A stretch of DNA of 64,000 bases from an uncultured Collinsella sp. (GTDB taxonomy: Bacteria > Actinomycetota > Coriobacteriia > Coriobacteriales > Coriobacteriaceae), in assembly GCA_900542825.1 (NCBI GenBank), contig UQOY01000003.1:127925-191924 (forward strand). Reading direction: 5' to 3'. The position numbers were made by a program, and so were the translations under genes. The stretch's first letter is position 1. Every line of letters starts with the position of its first letter. Under the pieces are notes generated by a model. The model was not told the origin of the DNA and ran no database searches. It saw nothing but the letters and a program-made list of their open reading frames with translations. Below are positions 1 through 8,105 of this stretch, piece by piece.

Positions 1-258
1 GGCGACAAACTGGCTCGAGGCATCCGGAATCCCGCGCAGCAAAAGCCAGCAGGCTATGCCGCCCACACCATAGATAGGACAACACGGCCCCAGCAAGAAT
101 CCGCTGTTGGCAAATCGTCCGTGATTGAGCATGGCGCAGACCGTCGACTCCCACACCCAACCGCAAAACCCGTAGAAGGCAAACGAGAGCACCAGTGCCG
201 AAAGCGGACAGGCGGCAAGCGTCGCGCCGCCAAACGCCATATCAATCGCGGTTCCCAC
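1..258 (-). CDS. Putative ABC-transporter type IV (CmpB-like) membrane protein, 3' part missing
   Basis: Only the first 86 codons are inside the window; the gene runs off the left edge. The frame starts at GTG 258, with AGGAGAGG seven bases upstream. The protein shows a hydrophobic segment, then a FYGFCGWVWEST stretch and a GFLLGPCCPIYGVGG stretch, which are the hallmark pair of the PF06541 family of polytopic membrane proteins. The biochemical role of that family is not established. The gene begins 3 nt after the upstream HD-domain gene, so the two are probably co-transcribed. Confidence 0.75.
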   Translation of the reverse strand, partial: MGTAIDMAFGGATLAACPLSALVLSFAFYGFCGWVWESTVCAMLNHGRFANSGFLLGPCCPIYGVGGIACWLLLRGIPDASSQFVA

Positions 259-261
259 CGT

Positions 262-798
262 CTAACCTCTCCTCTTTTCGCTCGATTCGCCACTCACGCC
301 ATCGTCCGCCCCGTCCTTGCGCGGCAGGCGGCCGGCGACCGTCTCGCGCAGCGCGCACCATTTATCTGCCAGGCACACAATCCATGCCTCACGACACGTC
401 GGCGGCACCGGCACCAGCGGAAACATATGCCGCACGATAATATTCCGCTCGCGCGGCGTCAGCTCAAAATCTTCCTCCGCACGCGCCAGGGCAAAAAACG
501 GGTGGCGAAAGCCATGCAGCCGATGGCTTGGGTCGGGATCATGCCAATCGTAGAGAAAGTAATCGTGTAACAAGGCTCCGCGCAGCAGCGAAGCGCGGTC
601 GACGGAGATACCGACGCGGCCCAGGCGCTCGGCAAAGGACAGACTTGCCCGCGCCACTGAGGTCACATGCGTATACACCGTCACATCGCCATGCTGGATA
701 AACTCGCGCGTCAGGTCCAGACGGCCCGCCTGTGCCAGTTGACGGGCAGCATGGTCCACTTCGCACGCGATTTTCTCGGCACGAACGGCACTGGACAT
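262..798 (-). CDS. HD-domain phosphohydrolase-like protein
   Basis: The protein has 178 residues. The start at ATG 798 is chosen because AAGGAGG lies just upstream; a longer frame to 834 has no such site. The HD core is visible as an H near TVYTHVTSVAR, then GALLHDYFLYDW, then an H-P-F-F segment, which fits a small metal-dependent HD hydrolase. The C terminus is acidic/basic and low in complexity. The substrate cannot be told from sequence. It sits directly upstream of the CmpB-like membrane protein gene, and this HD/CmpB pairing suggests a joint but unknown role. Confidence 0.7.
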   Translation of the reverse strand: MSSAVRAEKIACEVDHAARQLAQAGRLDLTREFIQHGDVTVYTHVTSVARASLSFAERLGRVGISVDRASLLRGALLHDYFLYDWHDPDPSHRLHGFRHPFFALARAEEDFELTPRERNIIVRHMFPLVPVPPTCREAWIVCLADKWCALRETVAGRLPRKDGADDGVSGESSEKRRG

Positions 799-884
799 GC
801 TGCCTCCTTCCAGCGACTCACGGCGGCAAGCCACGGCCTGTACGCATTGAATAAAATCCTCATCGAATCTATCAGTATGGCATC

Positions 885-902
885 GGGCAAAACGTTTTGC
901 CC
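885..902. promoter_or_regulatory. Perfect 18-bp palindrome between divergent genes
   Basis: GGGCAAAACGTTTTGCCC is a perfect inverted repeat in the 228-nt space between the divergent HD-domain gene and dxs. Its size and place fit an operator for a dimeric regulator. No regulator gene adjoins it, so this is only a candidate. Confidence 0.35.
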
Positions 903-1026
903 CGCCAGTTGGCGAATTACCGCGCCGCCGTCACATATCAAACGCCAAAATGTGCGAGACTGTTTTGTGCAATTGTGCCGGCCGAGGGAGCGCCGGCGCT
1001 CGATTCGCATGGAGTAACCCACAACG

Positions 1027-2808
1027 ATGCTGCTTACGCAAACGACAACGCCCGAGGACGTCAAGGCTCTTAATCGTGCCGAGCTCCCGCAGCTCTGCGA
1101 CGAGATTCGCCACGCCATCCTCGAAAGCTCCGCCGCTGTCGGCGGACACGTTGCCCCCAACCTGGGCGTCGTTGAGCTTACGGTCGCGCTCCATCGCGTG
1201 TTTAACTCCCCCACCGACAAGATTGTCTTTGACGTGTCGCACCAGACCTACGCCCACAAGGCGCTGACCGGGCGCGCGTACACCTATATCGACCCGGCAC
1301 GCTACGGCGAGGCCTCTGGCTTTGCCAATCCCGACGAGTCCGAGCACGACCTGTTCGCCATGGGCCACACCTCGACCTCGGTGAGCTTGGGCTGCGGCCT
1401 TGCCCACGCGCGCGACCTGGCGGGTGACACGTATAACGTCATTACCGTTATTGGCGACGGCTCGCTTTCGGGCGGTCTGGCGTTTGAGGGCTTTAACAAT
1501 GCCGCCGATCTCAACAGCAACTTGATCATCATCGTCAACGATAACGACCAGTCCATTGCCGAAAACCACGGCGGTCTGTATCGCAATCTGACCGAGTTGC
1601 GCGCCAGCAACGGCACCTGTAAGCGCAACGTTTTCCGCGCGCTGGGGCTCGACTACCGCTATCTGGACGCTGGCAACGATGTGTTGACCCTAGTCGACAC
1701 GCTGCAGGAACTGCGCGATATCGATCACCCCATCGTGCTGCACGTCTCGACCGCCAAGGGCAAGGGCTTTGAGCCGGCCCAGAGCGACCCCGAGCGCTGG
1801 CACCACGTGGGCCCGTTTGACATGGCGACTGGGCGCAAGCTCTGCCCGGGCCATCCGAGCGAGCCCGCACCGCGCACCTATGCCGACATTACGGGCGAGG
1901 CCCTGAGCGCCGCCATCGATCGCGATCCACAGGTCGTGGGCATCACGGCCGCCACGCCCTATATCATGGGCTTTACACCCGAGCTTCGCGCCGCGGCAGG
2001 CAAGCAGTTTGTCGACGTGGGCATTGCCGAGGAGCACGCCGTCACTTTTGCCACCGCACTCGCCCGCTCGGGCGCTAAGCCGGTCTTTGGCGTGTACGGT
2101 ACGTTTTTGCAGCGCGCTTACGACGAGCTGTGGCACGACCTGTGTCTCAACGATGCCCCGGCGACAATCCTGGTGTTTGGCGCGTCGATTTTTGGCACCA
2201 CGTCCGAGACGCACCTCTCGTTCTTTGATATTTCCATGCTGGGCGGACTTCCCAACATGCGCTACCTGGCACCGGCCTGCATGGAAGAATACCTGTCCAT
2301 GCTGAGCTGGTCGCTCGACCACCGCGAGCATCCCGTGGCAATCCGCGTACCGGGCATCGGCCTGGTAAGCCGCCCCGATCTGGCGCCCGCCGAGGGCGCC
2401 GATTACAGCGTCGTTCGCTACAACGTGGTGCGCCAAGGTCGCGACGTTGCCGTGCTCGCGCTTGGCGATTTCTTTGAGCTGGGCGAGCGCGTGGCAAACC
2501 GTCTGGCTACCGAATACGGCATCGAGGCCACGCTCGTCAACCCGCGCTTTGCAACCGAGCTCGACCGTGAGTTCCTCGACAGCCTTGCCGCCGAGTATCG
2601 CGTTGTCGTCACCCTCGAGGACGGCATCTTGGACGGCGGCTGGGGCGAGCGCGTGGCATGTTATCTGGCATGCACGCCGTTGCGCACGCGCACCTTCGGC
2701 ATTGCCAAGGGCTTCCCCGACCGCTACGACCCCAACGAACTGCTCGCGCAGAACGACATGACGGTCGAGAACATGGCCGCCGAAGCCGTAAGGCTACTCA
2801 ACGAGTAA
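1027..2808 (+). CDS. dxs: 1-deoxy-D-xylulose-5-phosphate synthase (divergent, short form)
   Basis: The 593-residue protein is a thiamine-diphosphate enzyme of the DXP synthase type, which condenses pyruvate and glyceraldehyde 3-phosphate for isoprenoid, thiamine and pyridoxal precursors. Visible features are the N-terminal GGHVAPNLGVVELTVALH block with His41, GDGS at 143-146 followed by NDND at 171-174 (the ThDP/metal motif), and IAEEHAVTFATALA with the catalytic Glu. It is about 25 residues shorter than the usual 620, and several signature positions differ: DVSHQTYAHK replaces DVGHQ.YPHK, and AEN follows NDNDQSI. It could therefore be a paralogue of the housekeeping enzyme. A GGAG lies 12 nt before the ATG. 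Confidence 0.85.
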   Translation: MLLTQTTTPEDVKALNRAELPQLCDEIRHAILESSAAVGGHVAPNLGVVELTVALHRVFNSPTDKIVFDVSHQTYAHKALTGRAYTYIDPARYGEASGFANPDESEHDLFAMGHTSTSVSLGCGLAHARDLAGDTYNVITVIGDGSLSGGLAFEGFNNAADLNSNLIIIVNDNDQSIAENHGGLYRNLTELRASNGTCKRNVFRALGLDYRYLDAGNDVLTLVDTLQELRDIDHPIVLHVSTAKGKGFEPAQSDPERWHHVGPFDMATGRKLCPGHPSEPAPRTYADITGEALSAAIDRDPQVVGITAATPYIMGFTPELRAAAGKQFVDVGIAEEHAVTFATALARSGAKPVFGVYGTFLQRAYDELWHDLCLNDAPATILVFGASIFGTTSETHLSFFDISMLGGLPNMRYLAPACMEEYLSMLSWSLDHREHPVAIRVPGIGLVSRPDLAPAEGADYSVVRYNVVRQGRDVAVLALGDFFELGERVANRLATEYGIEATLVNPRFATELDREFLDSLAAEYRVVVTLEDGILDGGWGERVACYLACTPLRTRTFGIAKGFPDRYDPNELLAQNDMTVENMAAEAVRLLNE

Positions 2809-2810
2809 AA

Positions 2811-2850
2811 AACCTCCGCAAGGGAAGCACCCCTGCGGAGGTTTATATTT
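2811..2850 (+). terminator. Intrinsic terminator after dxs
   Basis: AACCTCCGCA pairs with TGCGGAGGTT (2834-2843) across a short loop, and the T-rich TTATATTTT follows. It begins 2 nt after the dxs stop codon. Confidence 0.85.
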
Positions 2851-2863
2851 TCGCGACGCGATT

Positions 2864-3081
2864 ATCTCGATCTGTAACATCTAGAGGACAAATCCTCGCC
2901 CAATTGTTACAGATCTAGACAAGACGTCTTAGTCCCTGACGTTTGTCTCAATCTGTAACAGATAGAGACCTTTTGGCCGTCTAACTGTTACAGATCGAGA
3001 CATTCAAATCCCCCTAAGGATAAAATCTCGATCTGTAACAGTTAGAACCCATTTCCTCGTCTACCTGTTACAGATTGAGAC
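2864..3081. repeat. Three tandem hairpins built on ATCTGTAACA
   Basis: Three consecutive inverted repeats occur with a period of about 80 bp. Their left arms are at 2865, 2945 and 3026 and their right arms end at 2919, 3001 and 3080. Each arm is 15-17 nt with the core ATCTGTAACAG, each partner arm is the complement with at most one mismatch, and each loop is about 24 nt. Loops differ in sequence. The array fills the space between the convergent dxs and alcohol dehydrogenase genes. It contains six half-sites of the same word, so it could be a protein-binding cluster or a repeat-derived 3' structure. Confidence 0.8.
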
Positions 3082-3121
3082 GAACCGCCAAAGTGTCCCC
3101 TTTGTGGTGGTTTGGAGTCAA

Positions 3122-4324
3122 CTAGCGGTAGCTTCGCTTGAGGATTTCGACGACGTCGGGGTCGGTCAGCGTTACGGGGTCGTGGCTAAACAGGACGCCG
3201 TTGGTCGTCAGAGCGTTGTGCGCGATGGCCGGCAGCTCTTCGACCGTAATCCCCCACTCGCTCATGGCGAGGTCTGCCACATGGCAAGCCTCCATCAGGC
3301 GCGTGAGCTCAACCACAAAATCGTGCGGATCATCCGCGGCGGCATTACCCATCAGACGCGCCATGTCGATATAGCGCTCGGGTGCGGCACCGTGATCGAT
3401 CATCCACGTGTGGTAGGCGCGCGCAATCATGATGAGTCCGGCACCGTGTGGCAGATCGTGATGATGCGCACTCATGCCATGCTCAAGACCATGCGAGCCC
3501 GTGGTGCCCGAGGCATCCATGGCATAACCGCCGAGCGTATTGGCAAACGCAAGGCTCGAGCGCGCCTCCAGGTCATCGCCATTATTGACGCACGTAGGCA
3601 GCGCCGCGGCGGCACGGCGAATGCCTTCGCGGGAAATCATGTCACCCATGGGCGTGTTGGTATTTGAGATGTAGCACTCAACGCAATGGAACAGGGCGTC
3701 GAATCCCTGATAGGCGGTCAGACGTGCCGGAACGCTCACCATGAGCTCGGGGTCGACGATCGAAAGCACCGGGAACAGGCGCGGATCGCCCAGGCGAAGC
3801 TTCTCGTCATTCTCCTCGCAGGACAGGACACCGCCCGCATCGACCTCGGAGCCGGTACCCGCCGTGGTGGTTACGCAAACAAGCGGCAGCGGATCGTTGG
3901 GGATCGGCAGACCGAGCGCAGTGCCACCATTCACAAAGTCCCAGATGTCACCGGGGCATTCGTTGCCCTCGGCATCGGTATGCGGGTTGGCCGCCACCGC
4001 GCAGATGCCCTTGCTGCCGTCCATGACCGAGCCGCCGCCAAGCGCCAGCACAAAGTCGCATCCATGGGTGCGCGCCATCCAGCCACCTGCGTTGACGGTC
4101 TCGCGCAGCGGATTGGGCTCAATGCGATCGAACAGCTCATGCGCCACGCCGGCGCGATCGAGCTCGGCTTCCAAACGTCCCAGATATCCAAAACGCTTGA
4201 CCGAGTTGCCGCCGGTGGTAACGATGAGCGCTTTGGTGCCGGGCAGCTTCTGCGCGCCCAGCTCGCCCAACTTGCCCGCGCCAAACAGCACCTTGGTCGG
4301 CGCGAAAAACGAATAACCGTTCAT
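3122..4324 (-). CDS. Iron-containing alcohol dehydrogenase
   Basis: The 400-residue protein belongs to the group III metal-dependent alcohol dehydrogenase family (butanol or 1,3-propanediol dehydrogenase type), which reduces aldehydes with NAD(P)H during fermentation. The N-terminal Rossmann-like half carries GGGSVMD at 96-102 and TTAGTGSE. The metal-binding half carries FDALFHCVE and GSHGLEHGMSAHH with its histidines. Length is normal for the family. The start at ATG 4324 has AAGGAGA seven bases upstream. A single-gene unit is likely, because both neighbours are on the other strand. The substrate is not predictable. Confidence 0.9.
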   Translation of the reverse strand: MNGYSFFAPTKVLFGAGKLGELGAQKLPGTKALIVTTGGNSVKRFGYLGRLEAELDRAGVAHELFDRIEPNPLRETVNAGGWMARTHGCDFVLALGGGSVMDGSKGICAVAANPHTDAEGNECPGDIWDFVNGGTALGLPIPNDPLPLVCVTTTAGTGSEVDAGGVLSCEENDEKLRLGDPRLFPVLSIVDPELMVSVPARLTAYQGFDALFHCVECYISNTNTPMGDMISREGIRRAAAALPTCVNNGDDLEARSSLAFANTLGGYAMDASGTTGSHGLEHGMSAHHHDLPHGAGLIMIARAYHTWMIDHGAAPERYIDMARLMGNAAADDPHDFVVELTRLMEACHVADLAMSEWGITVEELPAIAHNALTTNGVLFSHDPVTLTDPDVVEILKRSYR

Positions 4325-4364
4325 ACGCGATCTCCTTACTTATATATATGTCGCGTTGCCGCCA

Positions 4365-4370
4365 TTATAG
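4365..4370 (-). promoter_or_regulatory. Likely -10 box of the alcohol dehydrogenase gene
   Basis: Read on the minus strand this is a perfect TATAAT, 41 nt upstream of the start codon. No clear -35 hexamer sits at the standard distance, so the assignment rests on the -10 alone. Confidence 0.5.
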
Positions 4371-4429
4371 CGACCGCTGCGAGCGATCATGCCGTCGGCA
4401 AAACGCTATCTCAGCCGTAATAATCAGCG

Positions 4430-4479
4430 TTTGCCCAGATAAAACCTGCCAAAATAAACCTGTCCCTTTTTGGTAGGTA
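4430..4479 (+). repeat. Dispersed hairpin repeat, family A copy 1
   Basis: This copy reads TTGCCCAGATAAAACC, then TGCCAAAATAAACCTG, then TCCCTTTTTGGTAGGT. ACCTGCCAAAA and TTTTGGTAGGT are complementary except for one position, so it folds into a hairpin with a conserved loop. It lies 41 nt upstream of the -35 of the amino-acid importer promoter. The other copies are near 18072, 19306, 23802, 27373 (reverse) and 55612. Confidence 0.85.
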
Positions 4480-4520
4480 GAATAACCCATAAGGTAAGTA
4501 TGTTTCTGAGTTATTTCGTG

Positions 4521-4550
4521 TTGACCCATTTGAGCGGGATGGGGTATAAC
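4521..4550 (+). promoter_or_regulatory. Sigma70-type promoter of the amino-acid importer operon
   Basis: TTGACC (4521-4526) and TATAAC (4545-4550) are separated by 18 nt and lie 44 nt before the lipoprotein start codon. Confidence 0.7.
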
Positions 4551-4593
4551 TCTACTCAACCGCTAGGGATTTTATTGAGAAAGGTGTTCTACC

Positions 4594-5589
4594 ATGAGCA
4601 AGAACCTCTCCCAGCAGGTCGTTCTCGACCGCCGCGGCTTTGTCGCCGCCACCTTCGCAACCGTCGCCGGCCTTGGTCTTGCCGGCTGCTCCGACACCAG
4701 CGCCGAGGCCGACAAGGGTTCCGCCGCCGGCTCCTCCAAGAGCTCCGAAGATGCCGAGGCTTCCACCACGCTCGACGCCAAGGCATTCGACAAGCTCGTC
4801 AACGACGGCCCCAAGGCCGATGACGACGCCATCGCCGCCAGTACCTGGGCGACCGCCGTCAAGGACGCCGGCGTCTTTAAGATCGGTGGCGTTCAGACCT
4901 CCACGCTCTTCTCCCTCCTCAACGAGAAAGACGGTCAGACCCGCGGCTTCGACGCCGGTATCGCGCAGCTTCTGTCCAACTACATCCTGGGCGAGAACAA
5001 GGTCGAGATCACCCAGGTGACCTCGGACACGCGCGAGTCCGTCCTGCAGAACGGCCAGGTCGACGCTGTCTTTGCCACCTACACCATCACTGACGAGCGC
5101 AAGAAGCTCGTCTCCTTTGCCGGCCCCTACTACTACACCCAGCAGGCCATCCTGGTGCTCGCCGATAACGACGACATCAAGAGCGTCGACGATCTGGCCG
5201 ATAAGAACGTCGCCGTCCAGTCCGGCTCCAACGGCCCCGCCATCCTGGAGGAGTTCGCTCCCAAGGCCAGCCAGCAGGAGTTCAAGACCGACGAGGAGGC
5301 CCGCCAGGCACTCCAGCAGGGCCGCGTTGACGCCTACGTCATCGATAACAACATGCAGCAGAGCGCCCTGGTCCGCGAGCCCGGTAAGTACAAGATCGCC
5401 GGCAAGCCCTTCGGCAGCAAGGAGCCCTATGGTATCGGTCTGCCGCTCGATTCCGACGGCGTCGCCTTTGTCAACGACTTCCTTAAGAAGATCGAGGACG
5501 ACGGCACCTGGACCGAGCTGTGGCAGATCTGCATCGGTGACCGTACGGGCGACACCAATGTTCCCGAGCTGCCCGAGATCGGCGCCTAG
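4594..5589 (+). CDS. Amino-acid ABC transporter substrate-binding lipoprotein
   Basis: The 331-residue protein is a family 3 periplasmic-type binding protein for polar amino acids (glutamate, glutamine or cystine class). The N terminus has a twin-arginine DRRGFVAA motif (Arg13-Arg14), a hydrophobic stretch and the lipobox LAGC with Cys32, so it is probably exported folded by Tat and lipid-anchored. A Ser/Ala/Glu-rich linker to about residue 60 precedes the binding domain (FKIGGVQTSTLFSLLNEKDG onward, with the TRGFDAGIAQLL and DAVFATYTITDERK segments). It is the first gene of a four-gene importer operon with its own promoter. Confidence 0.9.
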   Translation: MSKNLSQQVVLDRRGFVAATFATVAGLGLAGCSDTSAEADKGSAAGSSKSSEDAEASTTLDAKAFDKLVNDGPKADDDAIAASTWATAVKDAGVFKIGGVQTSTLFSLLNEKDGQTRGFDAGIAQLLSNYILGENKVEITQVTSDTRESVLQNGQVDAVFATYTITDERKKLVSFAGPYYYTQQAILVLADNDDIKSVDDLADKNVAVQSGSNGPAILEEFAPKASQQEFKTDEEARQALQQGRVDAYVIDNNMQQSALVREPGKYKIAGKPFGSKEPYGIGLPLDSDGVAFVNDFLKKIEDDGTWTELWQICIGDRTGDTNVPELPEIGA

Positions 5590-5677
5590 GCAGCGAGCCT
5601 GGTAACGACCGCAACGAAACCATACGGAAACGCATGATGCGCTTTATTGCGGTAAACTGTTTCCTCACTGAGTTGTC

Positions 5678-5710
5678 GGGGCTTCCGTACACACGGGAGC
5701 CCCTTTCCTT
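5678..5710 (+). terminator. Hairpin attenuator between binding protein and permease genes
   Basis: GGGGCTTCCGT pairs with ACGGGAGCCCC through one G-T pair and is followed by TTTCCTT. It sits in the only sizeable gap of the importer operon. Partial termination or 3' protection here would give more binding protein than permease, a common arrangement. Confidence 0.65.
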
Positions 5711-5727
5711 ACCGGCGGGAGGTCCGC

Positions 5728-6387
5728 ATGAGTCTCTCCGAGCTCTGGTCGCTCTATGGCCAGAACTATATCGACGCGCTGCTAGCAACCTGGGGCATGA
5801 CGCTTGAGTCGTTTGCCATCGCCATGGTGCTGGCCGTCGCCGTCACCGTGATGCGCGTGTCGCCGCTCAAGCCGCTGCGCGTCTTTGGCGACCTGTATGT
5901 CCAGGTCTTCCGTAACATCCCCGGCATCGCGCTGCTCATCATCGTCGTCTACGCACTGCCACCGCTCAAGGTCGTCCTGCCCTATCGCACCTGCGTTATC
6001 GTCGCCACGGTCCTTTTGGGCTCGGCCTTTGGTTCCGAGAACTTTATGAGCGGCATCAACACCGTCGGCGTCGGTCAGGTAGAAGCCGCCCGCTCGCTGG
6101 GCATGAGCTTCAACCGTATCCTCGCCAAGATCGTGATTCCGCAGGCGCTGCGCTCGAGCGTGCTGCCCATGACCAACCTCTTTATCGCCGTCATGCTCAC
6201 CACCGCGCTCGGCAGCCAGGTGCCGCTTAAACCGCAGGAGCTCACCGGCGTGGTGAGCTACATCAACACGCGCTCGCTCGGCGGCGTCGCCGCGTTCTTT
6301 ATCTCGGCGCTCGGCTACCTGGGCACGGCCTTTGTGGTGAGCCACATTGGCAACTACATCGATAAGAAGGTGAGGATCCTCCGATGA
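5728..6387 (+). CDS. Amino-acid ABC transporter permease (HisM/GltJ type)
   Basis: The 219-residue polytopic membrane protein carries the family's cytoplasmic loop GVGQVEAARSLGMSFNRILAKIVIPQALR, which contacts the ATPase; the loop lies about residues 112-140. Length is normal. GGGAGG precedes the ATG by five bases. Its last four bases overlap the next permease gene (ATGA), so the two are translationally coupled and probably form the heterodimeric channel. Confidence 0.9.
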   Translation: MSLSELWSLYGQNYIDALLATWGMTLESFAIAMVLAVAVTVMRVSPLKPLRVFGDLYVQVFRNIPGIALLIIVVYALPPLKVVLPYRTCVIVATVLLGSAFGSENFMSGINTVGVGQVEAARSLGMSFNRILAKIVIPQALRSSVLPMTNLFIAVMLTTALGSQVPLKPQELTGVVSYINTRSLGGVAAFFISALGYLGTAFVVSHIGNYIDKKVRILR

Positions 6388-7217
6388 GCAAGCACTCCAC
6401 CTCCGCGCTCACCATGCGCGATGCGCTCTACGAGGCTCCCGGCCCCAAGATGCGCGCCAAGATCCGCATCGGCACCGCTATTTCGCTCGTTGCCGTGGTC
6501 GCGCTCGTCGCCGTCGTACTGCAGCGCTTTTATGTGACCGGTCAGCTTTCAGTCCACTATTGGTATTTCTTTACGCACCTCACCACCTGGAAGTTCCTGT
6601 TTGCCGGCTTTGAGGGCACCGTTAAAGTCGCACTCACCGCTGGCGCCATCGCGCTGGTGTTGGGCTTAGCCCTTATGCTCGGCCGTACCAGCGACATCAA
6701 GCCACTGCAGCTGGTCTGCCGCGTGCTCACCGATTTCTTCCGTGGCGTGCCGAGCCTTCTGTTCATCTACTTCTTCTTTTTGGTGCTGCCCCAGTACAAG
6801 ATCGCGCTGCCGTCGTTTTGGATGCTCACGCTTCCCGTCGCGCTCGCTGCAGCCGGTGTACTTGCCGAAATCTTCCGCGCCGGCGTCAACGCCGTGCCGC
6901 GCGGCCAGGTCGAGGCCGCTCAGGCGCTCGGTCTCTCCAAAGCTAAAATCACCTTTAAAATCGTGTTGCCGCAGGCGATTCGCTTTATCATTCCGTCGTT
7001 GATTTCGCAGCTTGTGGTCGTAGTCAAAGACACCACCGTCGCCTACGTGGTGAGCTACCCCGACCTCATGCAAAATGCCCGCGTGCTCATTACCAACTAC
7101 GACGCGCTCGTGTCGGTCTACCTGGTGATCGCGGTCATCTACATCCTCATCAACGTCGCGATCAACAAGGCCGCTGTCTATGTTTCGCACAAGACCGGTG
7201 CGACCATCATCCGCTAA
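6384..7217 (+). CDS. Amino-acid ABC transporter permease, second subunit
   Basis: The 277-residue protein has an N-terminal cytoplasmic extension of about 30 residues, then membrane segments and the EAA-type loop PRGQVEAAQALGLSKAKITF followed by VLPQAIR. It starts inside the end of the upstream permease gene. A conserved RGVPSLLFIYF segment matches glutamate/glutamine permeases. It is the partner channel subunit of the importer. Confidence 0.9.
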   Translation: MSKHSTSALTMRDALYEAPGPKMRAKIRIGTAISLVAVVALVAVVLQRFYVTGQLSVHYWYFFTHLTTWKFLFAGFEGTVKVALTAGAIALVLGLALMLGRTSDIKPLQLVCRVLTDFFRGVPSLLFIYFFFLVLPQYKIALPSFWMLTLPVALAAAGVLAEIFRAGVNAVPRGQVEAAQALGLSKAKITFKIVLPQAIRFIIPSLISQLVVVVKDTTVAYVVSYPDLMQNARVLITNYDALVSVYLVIAVIYILINVAINKAAVYVSHKTGATIIR

Positions 7218-7253
7218 CGCTTTACCATTTCGAGTCATAAGGAGCCAAGCACC

Positions 7254-8018
7254 ATGGCACAGAGCACCTCTTCCACCGGCAATCAGCCGCTGATCGAGCT
7301 CAGGCACGTCGATAAGCACTATGGCAATCTGCACGTCCTCAACGACATCAATCTCTCGGTCGACCGCGGCGAGGTCGTCGTTGTAATCGGACCCTCTGGC
7401 TCGGGCAAGTCGACCATGTGCCGAACCATCAACCGCCTGGAAACCATCGACTCGGGCGAGATCCTCATCGAGGGCGAGCCTCTGCCGCAGGAAGGCAAGG
7501 ATCTTGCCCGCATGCGCGCCGAGCTGGGCATGGTGTTTCAGCAGTTCAACCTGTTCGCACATATGACCGTACTGCAGAACGTCATGCTGGGACCGGTCGA
7601 TGTGCTGGGCGTCTCCAAGGACGAAGCCCGCGAGCGCGCCATGGACCTGCTGGGCCGCGTGGGCGTTGCTGAGCAGGCCGATAAGGTGCCCGCACAGCTC
7701 TCGGGCGGCCAGCAACAGCGCGTAGCCATCGCCCGTTCACTCGCCATGCAGCCCAAGGCCATGCTTTTTGACGAGCCCACGAGCGCTCTTGATCCCGAGA
7801 TGATCAACGAGGTGCTCGAGGTCATGGTCCGTCTGGCGCAGCAGGGCATGACGATGATCGTCATCACGCACGAGATGAACTTCGCCCGCCGCGTGGCCGA
7901 CCGCGTCGTGTTTATGGCCGACGGCCAGATCGTGGAAACCGGCACGCCCGACGAGTTCTTCGACCACCCCCAGACCAAGCGCGCCCAGGACTTCCTCAAC
8001 TCCATCAAGGGCCACTAA
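7254..8018 (+). CDS. Amino-acid ABC transporter ATP-binding protein (GlnQ type)
   Basis: The 254-residue ATPase energises the importer. Walker A is GPSGSGKST at 46-54, the Q-loop is VFQQFNLF, the signature is LSGGQQQR and Walker B is MLFDEPTSALDPE with the catalytic Glu, followed by the H-loop ITHEMNFA. These match the polar amino-acid class (GlnQ, HisP, GltL). AAGGAG lies upstream of the ATG. It is the last dedicated importer gene. Confidence 0.92.
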   Translation: MAQSTSSTGNQPLIELRHVDKHYGNLHVLNDINLSVDRGEVVVVIGPSGSGKSTMCRTINRLETIDSGEILIEGEPLPQEGKDLARMRAELGMVFQQFNLFAHMTVLQNVMLGPVDVLGVSKDEARERAMDLLGRVGVAEQADKVPAQLSGGQQQRVAIARSLAMQPKAMLFDEPTSALDPEMINEVLEVMVRLAQQGMTMIVITHEMNFARRVADRVVFMADGQIVETGTPDEFFDHPQTKRAQDFLNSIKGH

Positions 8019-8105
8019 CCCAATTGCCACGCGGGCAAATTCATCACCAGCGTTTGTCCCGCGCCGCCCCCGTGCCATGTCCACCCGGATTCGAAAGCCG
8101 CACCC

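Noticed and set aside
2864..3081. Possible CRISPR array because of evenly spaced repeats
   Set aside because: Repeats alternate in orientation as hairpin arms, there are only three units, spacing is not CRISPR-like and no cas genes are present.
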